Shown piece by piece: positions 1-7,123 of a DNA stretch of 41,910 bases. Every line of letters begins with the position of its first letter. The stretch's first letter is position 1. Source of the stretch: Bacteroidaceae bacterium (GTDB lineage: Bacteria > Bacteroidota > Bacteroidia > Bacteroidales > Bacteroidaceae); assembly GCA_024401055.1 (NCBI GenBank), contig JAKSLT010000016.1:1-41910 (forward strand), in the 5' to 3' direction. Below the pieces are notes generated by a model. That model was given only the letters and a program-made list of their open reading frames with translations, was not told the origin of the DNA and ran no database searches. A program made the translations under genes and the position numbers.

Positions 1-78
1 AAGATATCTCGGGGCTTGCGGATATATAGCCGTACACGGCTGTTAAATGTCATTTCTAACAAACATTATAAAGAAGTT

Positions 79-231
79 ATGTCAGTATTTGGATCAATAA
101 TTGTTGTTTTAGTTCTATTCTCTTTGTTCAGTGGGTCAAAGGATGACTCAAAGACTAATGAGAACAGAAAGAAACATACAACCAAAGTGCATCACAAGAT
201 GCGATACGATCCCTACGACGAAGAGTTTTAA
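79..231 (+). CDS. Small single-span membrane protein, possibly the 3' end of a longer gene
   Basis: The ORF encodes 50 residues from the ATG at 79, which follows an AAAGAAG-like purine stretch. An in-frame TTG at 16 would give 71 residues. The frame is open to the left edge of the window, so this may be the end of a larger gene. One hydrophobic helix (IIVVLVLFSLF) lies near the N-terminus and is followed by a hydrophilic, Lys/His-rich tail ending in acidic residues. I recognise no family. A strong terminator starts 30 bases after the stop, which supports a real transcription unit ending here. Function unknown. Confidence 0.45.
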   Translation: MSVFGSIIVVLVLFSLFSGSKDDSKTNENRKKHTTKVHHKMRYDPYDEEF

Positions 232-260
232 TTTTTTTGTCATTTCATCACAGAGGATTC

Positions 261-298
261 AGTGTTATCTTTGCAAACGTAAAGATAACACTTTTTTA
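261..298 (+). terminator. Rho-independent terminator after the small membrane protein
   Basis: A perfect 11-bp stem, GTGTTATCTTT (262-272) against AAAGATAACAC (281-291), encloses an 8-base loop. A flanking A-T pair extends the stem, and six T follow at 292-297. The T run lies on the plus-strand side, so it ends rightward transcription from the small gene rather than the minus-strand glycosyltransferase. Confidence 0.85.
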
Positions 299-346
299 TT
301 ATGGGATTTGGAACAGAAGTAAGGGAGATAATCCTGAAAGTAAATC

Positions 347-1300
347 TCACCCCTTCACCCTCATGATAGCCTTTTGTTTGAGGCAGAAAAGAGTGTAGGG
401 GAGGCGGTGCTTGCCGAGGCGGTCGAGGCGGAGGGCGTCGTAGGCCTCGCGCAGCGTTTCGGCAATCTCTTCCTCTTGTTCTTCGGAGAGGTATGTTTCC
501 TTGCGCAGTCGCTGCATCTGGCGGTAGATACCCACGTATAATGGCCAGCAGTGCGACTCACACACGCGGAGCCCCTCCTCGTCAATGCCGTATTCCTCCA
601 GTTGCGAGCGGAGCTGCATATTGGCGCGCAGGAACTGCAGACGGTTGTACGTGGCGGAGTGAGTGCACGACTCCGAGTGCTGGCGGTAATAGTATATGCC
701 GTCGGAAAGGGCCACCTTGCGGGAAAAGAGATAATGGTAGCGGCACGTGTTGTCGTCGGAGTAGATGCGGCACGACGTGTCGTAGGGTATGCGCTTGTGG
801 AGGTCGGTGCGCACGGCATAGTAGCCGTGCAGGCGCCAGTCAATGGCGTAGAGGCAGGCCTCATAGCCCGTCATCAGTGCAGGGATGGGCGTGCCGGAGG
901 GATGGGAGTAGCCCCACTCGCGGCCGTTCTCGGTCATAATGACTTTGTTCACCACGCAGTCAATGTCGTCGGCCTGTTTGTAGGCCGCCCACATCTTTTC
1001 CAGACAGTCGGGCGCCAGCCAGTCGTCGGCGTCCACCATCATGGTGAGTTCGCCGGCGGCGTATTGCAGACCGAGGTTGCGGGCTTCGGCCTGGCCGGAG
1101 TTCTGAGGCGTGTGGAGCACCAGCACGCAGTTCTCCCTCACCTTCGTGTAGGCCTGCTCCAATGCTGCCGAATTGTCGGTGGAGCAGTCGTCGATGACGA
1201 TGACTTGCACGCTCTTCTCCGTTTGGTTGAAGAGCGAGTCAAGGCACTGCTCCAGGTATTTCTGGGCGTTGTAGGCCGCCACGAGGATGGTGAATTTCAT
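347..1300 (-). CDS. Family 2 glycosyltransferase (GT-A fold)
   Basis: A 317-residue protein with the classic GT2 N-terminus: FTILVAAYNAQKYLEQCLDS, then VIVIDDCSTDNS at about 34-44 (nucleotide-sugar binding), NSGQAEARNLGL at 67-78 and the DXD-type metal site VDADDW at 89-94. It should transfer a sugar from a nucleotide donor to a growing glycan on the cytoplasmic face of the inner membrane. No membrane span is evident, so it is probably membrane-associated through its C-terminal half, which is Arg/Glu/Leu-rich. It is divergent from a second glycosyltransferase and a flippase, so a capsule, O-antigen or exopolysaccharide role is likely. The donor sugar cannot be read from sequence. Confidence 0.9.
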   Translation of the reverse strand: MKFTILVAAYNAQKYLEQCLDSLFNQTEKSVQVIVIDDCSTDNSAALEQAYTKVRENCVLVLHTPQNSGQAEARNLGLQYAAGELTMMVDADDWLAPDCLEKMWAAYKQADDIDCVVNKVIMTENGREWGYSHPSGTPIPALMTGYEACLYAIDWRLHGYYAVRTDLHKRIPYDTSCRIYSDDNTCRYHYLFSRKVALSDGIYYYRQHSESCTHSATYNRLQFLRANMQLRSQLEEYGIDEEGLRVCESHCWPLYVGIYRQMQRLRKETYLSEEQEEEIAETLREAYDALRLDRLGKHRLPYTLFCLKQKAIMRVKG

Positions 1301-1378
1301 ACTCTTTTAACGCGGCGAGGTCCATTTTATTGTCTTGCGCGTACAATAATAATATATTTTTTGCGTTTTGAGGGTAGA

Positions 1379-2458
1379 ATGCTGAAGAAGATAACCTCTC
1401 ACTTAGAGCGCCGCCTGCTCCAGAGCAGCCGCTACCGCTGGTATTTTTTCACCCCGCGCGTCAGCCGCGAGACGATACAGCCCTTGCTGTGTCGCTATGG
1501 GACGTATGCTGCCGGCGGCCACTACAAGAAGTCTTCCTCGATGGAGGGCAAGTACACCCCCGTGCCCCACAGTCAGCTGCGGGCCAACCGCGAGATTCGC
1601 GAGAAGCGCATCGTGTATCTCTGCGACGGCCAGACCATCTACGGCGGCTTGGCCGACCGCATGAAGGGCATCATCAGTCTCTTCGCCATCTGCCAGGAGC
1701 TGGGCTACGACTTCCGCATACATTTCGTGTCGCCCTGTCGTCTGGAGGACTACCTTGAGCCTGCCACTTACGACTGGCGTATTTCCCCCTCCGACCTGCA
1801 CTGCGACACGGCGGCCATGCTCGTGCTCGAGAACACCGACGATGCCCGCTATCAGACGCGCAAGCAGGCCGAGTGGCTCCGCCATCGCCTTCAGGAAGGC
1901 CCGGAAGAAATCCACGTCATCACCAACGCCAACTACGCCTACGAGCTCGACTATTCCGGCCTCTTCCGTCAGCTCTTCCGCCCCTCGCCCCGCCTGCAAG
2001 AAGCGCTGGAGAAGGAACTCGCCGCCCTGTCGGGGCCTTTCGTCAGCCTGAGCACCCGCTTCCTCACCCTCCTCGGCGATTTCCGCGAGACGAACGGCTA
2101 CTACGTGCTCCCCGAGGATGAGGCCGAAGACCTCATCCGGCGCACCCTCCACGAGGTGGAGCGCCTCCATCGCCACCACCCCGAAAACCGCCTCCTCGTC
2201 AATTCCGACAGCGTGCGTTTCCTCTCGCGCGTGGCCGAGTTGCCCTATGTCCATGTGGTGAAGGGCGGCGTGGCCCACACCGACCTCATGCCCAGCGAGA
2301 ACGCTGAGCAGATGCATCTCAAGCTTTTCCTCGACTTCCTCCTCATCTCCCGCGCCAACTACGTCTATCTCCTGCGTTCCGGCCTCATGCGCGAGAGCGG
2401 CTACCCCTATGCCGCCTCCCGTCTCGGCGGAAACGGATTTGAGGTCGTGGAGTATTAA
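1379..2458 (+). CDS. Putative fucosyltransferase-like glycosyltransferase
   Basis: The protein is 359 residues from the ATG at 1379; the open frame extends far upstream, but that part lies antisense to the GT2 gene. The recognisable signature is YGGLADRMKG at about 88-97, preceded by a short hydrophobic strand (RIVYLCDG). A GGLADR/GGLGNR-type loop is the GDP-fucose-binding hallmark of several GT-B fucosyltransferase families and related bacterial polysaccharide enzymes. A second strand/loop (LLVNSDSVRFL) resembles the C-terminal donor-site region of such enzymes. It lies 78 bp from the divergent GT2 gene and upstream of a flippase, which fits surface glycan synthesis. The enzyme class is fairly likely; fucose specificity is inference. 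Confidence 0.6.
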   Translation: MLKKITSHLERRLLQSSRYRWYFFTPRVSRETIQPLLCRYGTYAAGGHYKKSSSMEGKYTPVPHSQLRANREIREKRIVYLCDGQTIYGGLADRMKGIISLFAICQELGYDFRIHFVSPCRLEDYLEPATYDWRISPSDLHCDTAAMLVLENTDDARYQTRKQAEWLRHRLQEGPEEIHVITNANYAYELDYSGLFRQLFRPSPRLQEALEKELAALSGPFVSLSTRFLTLLGDFRETNGYYVLPEDEAEDLIRRTLHEVERLHRHHPENRLLVNSDSVRFLSRVAELPYVHVVKGGVAHTDLMPSENAEQMHLKLFLDFLLISRANYVYLLRSGLMRESGYPYAASRLGGNGFEVVEY

Positions 2459-2499
2459 AATCGTGCCGCGCCGCCCCTCCCCCCCGCTCGCAGAGCGGA

Positions 2500-2562
2500 C
2501 TCTTGCCCCAATAGGGGAAAGATGGCGGCAGCCAGAAAGGGGCTGGGAGGGGAGAATACTCT
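2500..2562 (-). repeat. Degenerate copy of the dispersed REP-like element
   Basis: The stretch with CCCCAATAGGGG, GGCGGCAGCC and AGAAAGGGGCTGGGAGGGG has the same order of blocks as the reverse-oriented copy upstream of pyrF (CCCCTATGGGG, then GGTGGCGCGG, GCAGCC, GAAAGGGGCTC). It is clearly decayed, so this is a tentative member of the family described at 5445, 13214, 13771, 14691 and 14791. Confidence 0.4.
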
Positions 2563-2598
2563 CAAGGGTAAGGAAAACTCTCAATACTTCGCTTTCTC

Positions 2599-2640
2599 AC
2601 TTTTCACTTTTTACTTTTTACTTTTTATTTTTTATTTCTT
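2599..2640 (+). repeat. Heptanucleotide tandem repeat upstream of the flippase gene
   Basis: A 7-bp unit is repeated head to tail: ACTTTTC once (2599-2605), ACTTTTT three times (2606-2626), then the decayed units ATTTTTT and ATTTCTT. It lies 33 bp before the chosen start of the flippase. Otherwise the 2459-2672 gap holds only the degenerate REP-like copy. Confidence 0.8.
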
Positions 2641-2672
2641 TCTTGTCTCCCATCCACACATACCGCAGCATC

Positions 2673-4139
2673 ATGAAGGGTACGGCCCTCTTCGGCGGCA
2701 CGCAGGTAGTGAACATCCTTGTGAACATCCTGCGGGGCAAGCTCGTGGCCATTCTCCTCGGCACGCTGGGCATGGGCATCTCGGCGCTCTATATGAGCAC
2801 GCTGTTGCCCCTTCAGCAACTCTTTTCGCTCGGTATGCCCCTGGCCGTGGTGAGCGTCATCGCTGCCGCCGACGCCTCTAAGGCCGGCGGCCGCCATCTC
2901 ATGCGGGCGAAGGTAGAAGCCTACCGCCGCTGCCTCGTCGTGCTGGCGCTGCTGGGCGCCGCCGTGATGCTGATAGGCGCACCGCTTTTCAGCCGTTCGG
3001 CCTTCGGCGACACGGGCCACACGCGGGCCTTCATGTGCCTCGCCGCGGCCCTCGTCTTCCTCATTCTCGAGGCCGGCGAGACCGCCGTGCTGCAGGCGCG
3101 CCGCCAGATGCGGCAGGTGGCCGTGCGCAGCGTGGTCAACGCCGTGGGCAGCCTCCTTATCGGCGTGCCGCTCTACTATTTCTTCGGCGTGCGCGGCATC
3201 GTGCCCGCCATTGTGCTGACGGCCGCCGTCGTGTGGGGCTACTCCCGCTGGCAGACGCGCCGCCTGTTCCTTTGCCAGCCCTCCCAGAGCTGGAGCGCCA
3301 CGTGGTACCTCGGCCGCGGCATCATGGCCCTCGGCTTTTTCATGATGCTCGCCGCCCTCTTCGGCAACCTCACCAATTACGCCCTCAACGCCCTCATCCG
3401 CAGCCTCGGCGGCGTGTCGGACGTGGGCCTTTACCAAGCCGCCAACAGCATCACCTCGCAATATGTAGGCCTCGTGTTCGCCGCTATGGCCACCGACTAT
3501 TTCCCCCGCCTGGCTTCCCTCAAGGACGACCGCGAGGGCTTCCACACCCTCGTCCACAAGGAGTACGAACTCGTGATGCTCATCGTCGCACCCCTCGTGG
3601 CGCTGCTCATTCTCACGGCTCCGCTGCTCATCCGCGTGCTCCTCACCACCGAGTTCCTTCCCCTCACCGGCGTCATCCGCCTCATGGGTCTTGCCATACT
3701 CTGCAAGGCCGCCTGTTTCCCCCTCGACTACGTCAGCATGGCCCACGGCCGCAAACGCTATTTCTTCTGGATGGAAGGCGTGTGGTGCAACGTAAAGACA
3801 TTCGCCGTCATGGCTCTCTGTTATTACTTCTGGGGTCTCCAGGGACTGGGCTGGGGCGCGCTGCTCAGCGGTCTTATCGACGTAGTTGTCACCACCGTCA
3901 TGACGCACTGGTTCTTCGGCATCACCACGTCGCGTCTGCAAATCCGCTTTTTCATTCCCCTCATGCTCTCCCTCGGCGCGTGTGCAGCCTTCTCGCTGTG
4001 CCCCAACGCCGTCGTGGCCTACGGCGGCATGACGCTCCTCACCGCCGTCCTGAGTCTCGTGTGCCTGCGCCTTCTCGCCCGCCGCGTGAACCTGATGGAG
4101 TGGCTGCGTGGAAAGTTGCATTTCGGCTTTCGCCGATAG
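2673..4139 (+). CDS. Wzx-type polysaccharide/lipid-linked oligosaccharide flippase (MOP superfamily)
   Basis: A 488-residue, strongly hydrophobic protein with about 12-14 predicted membrane spans. It starts with GTALFGGTQVVNILVNILRG, the typical first helix of Wzx/RfbX-like flippases (oligosaccharidyl-lipid branch of the MATE/MOP superfamily), and length fits that family. It should move an undecaprenyl-linked glycan from the cytoplasmic to the periplasmic face of the inner membrane. I chose the ATG at 2673 because the first helix begins right after it and because the in-frame upstream extension translates the heptanucleotide repeat. Two glycosyltransferases lie just upstream. No polymerase (Wzy) gene is in the window. 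Confidence 0.85.
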   Translation: MKGTALFGGTQVVNILVNILRGKLVAILLGTLGMGISALYMSTLLPLQQLFSLGMPLAVVSVIAAADASKAGGRHLMRAKVEAYRRCLVVLALLGAAVMLIGAPLFSRSAFGDTGHTRAFMCLAAALVFLILEAGETAVLQARRQMRQVAVRSVVNAVGSLLIGVPLYYFFGVRGIVPAIVLTAAVVWGYSRWQTRRLFLCQPSQSWSATWYLGRGIMALGFFMMLAALFGNLTNYALNALIRSLGGVSDVGLYQAANSITSQYVGLVFAAMATDYFPRLASLKDDREGFHTLVHKEYELVMLIVAPLVALLILTAPLLIRVLLTTEFLPLTGVIRLMGLAILCKAACFPLDYVSMAHGRKRYFFWMEGVWCNVKTFAVMALCYYFWGLQGLGWGALLSGLIDVVVTTVMTHWFFGITTSRLQIRFFIPLMLSLGACAAFSLCPNAVVAYGGMTLLTAVLSLVCLRLLARRVNLMEWLRGKLHFGFRR

Positions 4140-4288
4140 GGGAGGCATTGGCGCGTAGTCCTCGCTGTAGGGAAAGCGCCGAAGGTGCGGCAGATTGGAG
4201 AATAGGGCGCGAGCCCTACCCTCTATTATGCCGTCCTTTCAGGACTTACAAGTATTACAAATTATTGTTGTCGGGTAAAAAGTACCGG

Positions 4289-4484
4289 CGATACCCCGAA
4301 GGGGTTAAACAACCCAGACAGGGGCAACGCCCCTGGTACATAGTGCTGTAATTACGGCCGCCCCAGCGGGGCACAACAGCAAGAGCCTGTGGATGTTGTG
4401 CCCCGCCGGGGCGTGCATGGTTGTCGCACTTGCGACCAGGGGCGTTGCCCCTGTCTGGGTTGCGTACCCCCTTCGGGGCATACG
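4289..4484. repeat. ~196-bp composite palindrome (REP-like hairpin cluster)
   Basis: Outer arms of about 50 bp are inverted copies. Within them 28 bases (4310-4337 and 4435-4462) are exact reverse complements and contain the small hairpin AGGGGCAACGCCCCT and the flanking CAACCCAGAC; the arm ends carry CCCCGAAGGGG. Nested inside are inner arms 4360-4378 and 4394-4412 (with GCGGGGCACAACA), differing at one base, around a 15-base loop. The whole can fold as one long hairpin or as several small ones. It sits between the convergent flippase and dut genes. Repeats of this look are common in Bacteroidales genomes, as far as I recall. Confidence 0.85.
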
Positions 4485-4530
4485 TAAGCCCCCTCACATA
4501 GATATCTTCGGGTCAAAACAGTTTTTGTGT

Positions 4531-4620
4531 TCGCCTAGTCCTGCATTTAGTCGCGCGAAAACGGGCTTCTTTTTCGCTTAGTCCTGCATTTAATTGCGCG
4601 AAAACGGGCTGTTTTTGTGA
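4531..4620 (+). repeat. Two 43-bp direct repeats containing the CTAGTCCTG motif
   Basis: Two successive units share TAGTCCTGCATTTA, then GCGCGAAAACGGGCT and a T-rich end. The motif CTAGT begins at 4535 and the matching TTAGT at 4578, a 43-bp spacing. The first half of each unit matches the unit of the 21-bp array that follows about 100 bp later and of the larger array at 30738, so this looks like a diverged, longer-period relative. Confidence 0.75.
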
Positions 4621-4702
4621 AAAATCGGGTTTTAGCGGGGCGATTTTGGCTTCGGATTGGGCGTTTTGCGCCCGGATTTTTGCGCTGTTTTCATTAAAAT
4701 GT

Positions 4703-4890
4703 CACTAGTCCCCTTTTAATTTTCGCTAGTTCCCTTTTAATTTTCACCAGTTCCCTTCCGCTAAAAATTAAATGGGAAGTAGTACAAATTAAAAGGGGAC
4801 TAGTTCAAATTAAATGGGAAGAAGTTCAAATTAAATGGGAACTATTTTGAATTAAAAGAGGACTAGTTCAAATTAAAAGGGAACTATTTC
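4703..4890. repeat. 21-bp-phased repeat array 1 (3 forward + 6 reverse units)
   Basis: Forward units carry CTAGT, CTAGT and CCAGT at 4705, 4726 and 4747, each followed by CCC and usually TTTTAATTTT. From 4765 the same unit appears in the opposite orientation, with the AAATT core starting at 4765, 4786, 4807, 4828, 4849 (as GAATT) and 4870. All spacings are exactly 21 bp. Each unit thus has a CTAGT-like core, a C/T run and an AATT block. Unit sequence varies while the spacing does not. TAG and TAA stops fall inside units, so it is not coding. Confidence 0.92.
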
Positions 4891-4925
4891 GCACGGAAAG
4901 GGGCTTATTTTCAGGCAAAAAAGGC

Positions 4926-4954
4926 AAAAAAAAATCCCGGCGCGGGGCCGGGAT
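4926..4954 (-). terminator. Rho-independent terminator of dut
   Basis: Read on the minus strand, an 8-bp stem ATCCCGGC/GCCGGGAT (plus-strand 4934-4941 and 4947-4954) with a 5-base loop is followed by a run of nine T (plus-strand A 4926-4934). It lies 46 bases downstream of the dut stop. Confidence 0.9.
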
Positions 4955-4999
4955 AGGGTATAGGCCGGGACTTTGCCGGCAAAGGGGCAGGGCAGGGCG

Positions 5000-5434
5000 C
5001 TACTTCGTGCCGGAATGGCCGAAACCGCCTGCGCCGCGCTCCGTCTCGGGGAGAACTTCCACGGGCTGCCACTCCACTCTTTCGTGGCGCGCCACCACCA
5101 TCTGGGCAATGCGCTCGCCGTCCTCCACGATGAAGGGCTCGCCGGAGAGATTGACGAGAATGACGCCCACCTCGCCGCGATAGTCGGCGTCGATGGTGCC
5201 GGGCGTGTTGAGCACGGTGATGCCTTTCTTCAGGGCCAGTCCGGAGCGGGGACGCACCTGCGCCTCGTAGCCAGCGGGGAGGGCGAGGAAGAGGCCGGTG
5301 GGGATGAGGCGGCGCTCCAGGGGCTGCAGCGTGACGGGGGCGTCGAGATTGGCGCGCAGGTCGAGGCCGGCACTCAGCGGAGTGGCGTACTGGGGCAGGG
5401 GATGGTGGGAACGGTTGATGACAAGGAGATTCAT
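5000..5434 (-). CDS. dut: dUTP diphosphatase (dUTPase, trimeric type)
   Basis: This 144-residue protein has all five motifs of trimeric dUTPases: SAGLDLRA (21-28), RPRSGLA (61-67), [19 protein letters not shown] (77-95, catalytic Asp84), [11 protein letters not shown] (~108-118) and the C-terminal Gly-rich lid [12 protein letters not shown]. It hydrolyses dUTP to dUMP and pyrophosphate in the cytoplasm, keeping uracil out of DNA and feeding dTMP synthesis. I chose the ATG at 5434; a longer in-frame start would translate a REP-like repeat that lies just upstream. It is divergent from dgt and has its own terminator. In several Bacteroides genomes, as I recall, dut is instead co-directional with the TPR-DUF4292-envC genes that here follow dgt. 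Confidence 0.97.
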   Translation of the reverse strand: MNLLVINRSHHPLPQYATPLSAGLDLRANLDAPVTLQPLERRLIPTGLFLALPAGYEAQVRPRSGLALKKGITVLNTPGTIDADYRGEVGVILVNLSGEPFIVEDGERIAQMVVARHERVEWQPVEVLPETERGAGGFGHSGTK

Positions 5435-5444
5435 AAGATTTTGA

Positions 5445-5517
5445 GCCTCACCCCGTCGCGGCTGCCTCTGGCACCGCGCCACCCCTCCTCCATAGGGAGG
5501 GGATTATAGCCTAAAGA
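5445..5517 (+). repeat. REP-like dispersed element, copy A (in the dut leader)
   Basis: It carries the family blocks in order: CACCCCGTCGCGGCTGCC, GGCACCGCGCCACCCCTCC, then CCATAGGGAGGGG and GCCTAAAG. It forms two hairpins: one around CGCGGCTGCC...GGCACCGCG and one around CCCCTCC...GGGAGGGG. It begins about 10 bp upstream of the dut start codon, between that start and its predicted promoter, so it would be transcribed as part of the dut 5' leader. Confidence 0.85.
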
Positions 5518-5592
5518 TAGGACAGGGGGAGAGAATTTAGTGATTAATATTGAGCGAAGGAGAAAAAGGAAGGCGGGGGCGAAAAACTTTTG

Positions 5593-5626
5593 CAAAGTTA
5601 ATAAAAAATTTTAATATCGCGCCAAA
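5593..5626 (-). promoter_or_regulatory. Predicted dut promoter
   Basis: On the minus strand a TTTG (plus 5623-5626) is followed after 22 bp by TAACTTTG (plus 5593-5600), a perfect match to the Bacteroidetes -7 consensus TAnnTTTG. The predicted leader is about 150 bases and includes repeat copy A. Confidence 0.6.
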
Positions 5627-5667
5627 AAAATATAAAAATGTGCCGTGTGCGTTCTTTTTTGGAAAAA

Positions 5668-5701
5668 AAGACGGAAATGTGCGGGATTTTTTGTAATTTT
5701 G
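5668..5701 (+). promoter_or_regulatory. Predicted dgt promoter
   Basis: A TTTG at 5668-5671 is followed after 22 bp by TAATTTTG at 5694-5701, matching the Bacteroidetes vegetative promoter. It lies about 45 bp before the dgt start, back to back with the predicted dut promoter. Confidence 0.6.
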
Positions 5702-5747
5702 TAGGCTCAAATGTGTATATGTGAAATAAAGACCAACCGATAGGCTT

Positions 5748-7082
5748 ATGAATTGGCAACAGCTCCTCTCTTCGAAGCGTCTGGGCAAGGACGGCGTGAA
5801 GGCCAGTGTGCACGAGCGCCGCTCGGAGTTTCAGCGCGAATACGACCGTCTGATATTCTCGTCGGCCTTCCGCCGCATGCAAAACAAGACTCAGGTTTTC
5901 CCGCTCCCGGGCAGCGTGTTCGTACACAACAGGCTGACACACTCGCTGGAGGTGAGCAGCGTGGGCCGCTCGCTGGGCAGCGACGTGGCGAGCGAACTGC
6001 TGCGCATCCACCCCGAGCTGGCCGACACGACGGAGGTGCAGAGCATCGGCGCCATAGTAAGCGCCGCGTGCCTGGCCCACGACATGGGCAACCCGCCCTT
6101 CGGCCACAGTGGCGAGCGCGCCATCCGCAGCTATTTCCGCGAGGGAAAGGGGCAGATGCTCAAGGGTATGCTGCCGCCGAGCGTATGGTCTGACATCATC
6201 AACTTCGACGGCAACGCCAACACGTTCCGCCTGCTGACGCACCAGTTCGCCGGCCGGCGTAAGGGCGGCTTCGTGCTGACCTACAGCACGCTGGCCAGCG
6301 TGGTGAAATATCCCTACAGCAGCAGCCTGTGCGGACGGAAGAGCAAGTTCGGCTTCTTCACGGCCGAGCGTGAGGACTACCTCCGCATCGCCAGGGAGCT
6401 GGGGCTCGCGGAGCAGCAGTGCGACGGCGACGGCATACGCTTCTCGCGCCATCCGCTGGTGTATCTCGTCGAGGCCGCCGACGACATCTGCTACGAGATA
6501 ATGGACATCGAGGACGCCTTCAAGCTCCGCCTGCTCTCGTATGAGGAGGCCAGCGGCCTGCTCCTGAACTTCTTCCCCGAGGACGAGCAGGACAAGATGA
6601 AGGCCGCCTATCCGGGATGCACCGACCTGAACGACCAGATGGTGTATTACCGTTCGTGCGTCATCGGTGCGCTGGAGAGTGCCTGCGTGAAGCTCTTCAT
6701 CGACAACGAAGCCAGCATCCTGGCCGGCAAATACGAGGGCTCGCTCATCGACCACGTGCCCGAACGGCTTGGCAAGGCCTACAAGCGCTGCCAGGAGGTG
6801 GCCGTGAAGCGGATTTACAACTGCAAGGAAGTGACCGACATCGACCTGGCCGGCTATCACATCATCTACACGCTGCTCGACCTCGTGACGGAAGCCGTGA
6901 CGCACCCCGACAAAGCCTATTCGCAGTTGCTCCTGGGGCAGGCCAGCAGCCAGTACGAGCTCAGGGCCGACGACCTCGCCACACGCATCATGGCCGTGCT
7001 GGATTACCTGAGCGGCATGACGGACGTGTATGCCCTCGACCTCTACAGGAAGATAAACGGCCACTCTCTGCCGATGGTATAA
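5748..7082 (+). CDS. dgt: Deoxyguanosinetriphosphate triphosphohydrolase (dGTPase), HD superfamily
   Basis: The protein is 444 residues, within the usual range for dGTPases. It shows the family N-terminus FSSAFRRMQNKTQVFP, then NRLTHSLEVSSVGRSLG (metal-ligand His65), the HD dyad CLAHDMGNPPFGHSGE (His111-Asp112, plus His120) and the later VEAADDICYEIMDIEDA helix carrying the last metal-binding Asp. It cleaves dGTP to deoxyguanosine and triphosphate in the cytoplasm. It is divergent from dut, so two enzymes controlling dNTP pool quality share one intergenic region. The TPR gene follows after 41 bp, probably in one transcript. dGTPases can act in phage defence by dNTP depletion, but nothing here points beyond a housekeeping role. 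Confidence 0.95.
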   Translation: MNWQQLLSSKRLGKDGVKASVHERRSEFQREYDRLIFSSAFRRMQNKTQVFPLPGSVFVHNRLTHSLEVSSVGRSLGSDVASELLRIHPELADTTEVQSIGAIVSAACLAHDMGNPPFGHSGERAIRSYFREGKGQMLKGMLPPSVWSDIINFDGNANTFRLLTHQFAGRRKGGFVLTYSTLASVVKYPYSSSLCGRKSKFGFFTAEREDYLRIARELGLAEQQCDGDGIRFSRHPLVYLVEAADDICYEIMDIEDAFKLRLLSYEEASGLLLNFFPEDEQDKMKAAYPGCTDLNDQMVYYRSCVIGALESACVKLFIDNEASILAGKYEGSLIDHVPERLGKAYKRCQEVAVKRIYNCKEVTDIDLAGYHIIYTLLDLVTEAVTHPDKAYSQLLLGQASSQYELRADDLATRIMAVLDYLSGMTDVYALDLYRKINGHSLPMV

Positions 7083-7123
7083 AAAAGAACGGCAGGCGAC
7101 GGACGACGCACAGCGCACAGCAC

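Noticed and set aside
2625-4148. 507-residue minus-strand ORF opposite the flippase
   Set aside because: It has unnatural composition (very rich in His, Glu, Ala) and arises from the high-GC codon bias of the plus-strand gene, whose protein has clear family features.
4703-4890. CRISPR array
   Set aside because: Units are contiguous with no unique spacers, change orientation midway and vary in sequence. No cas genes are in the window.
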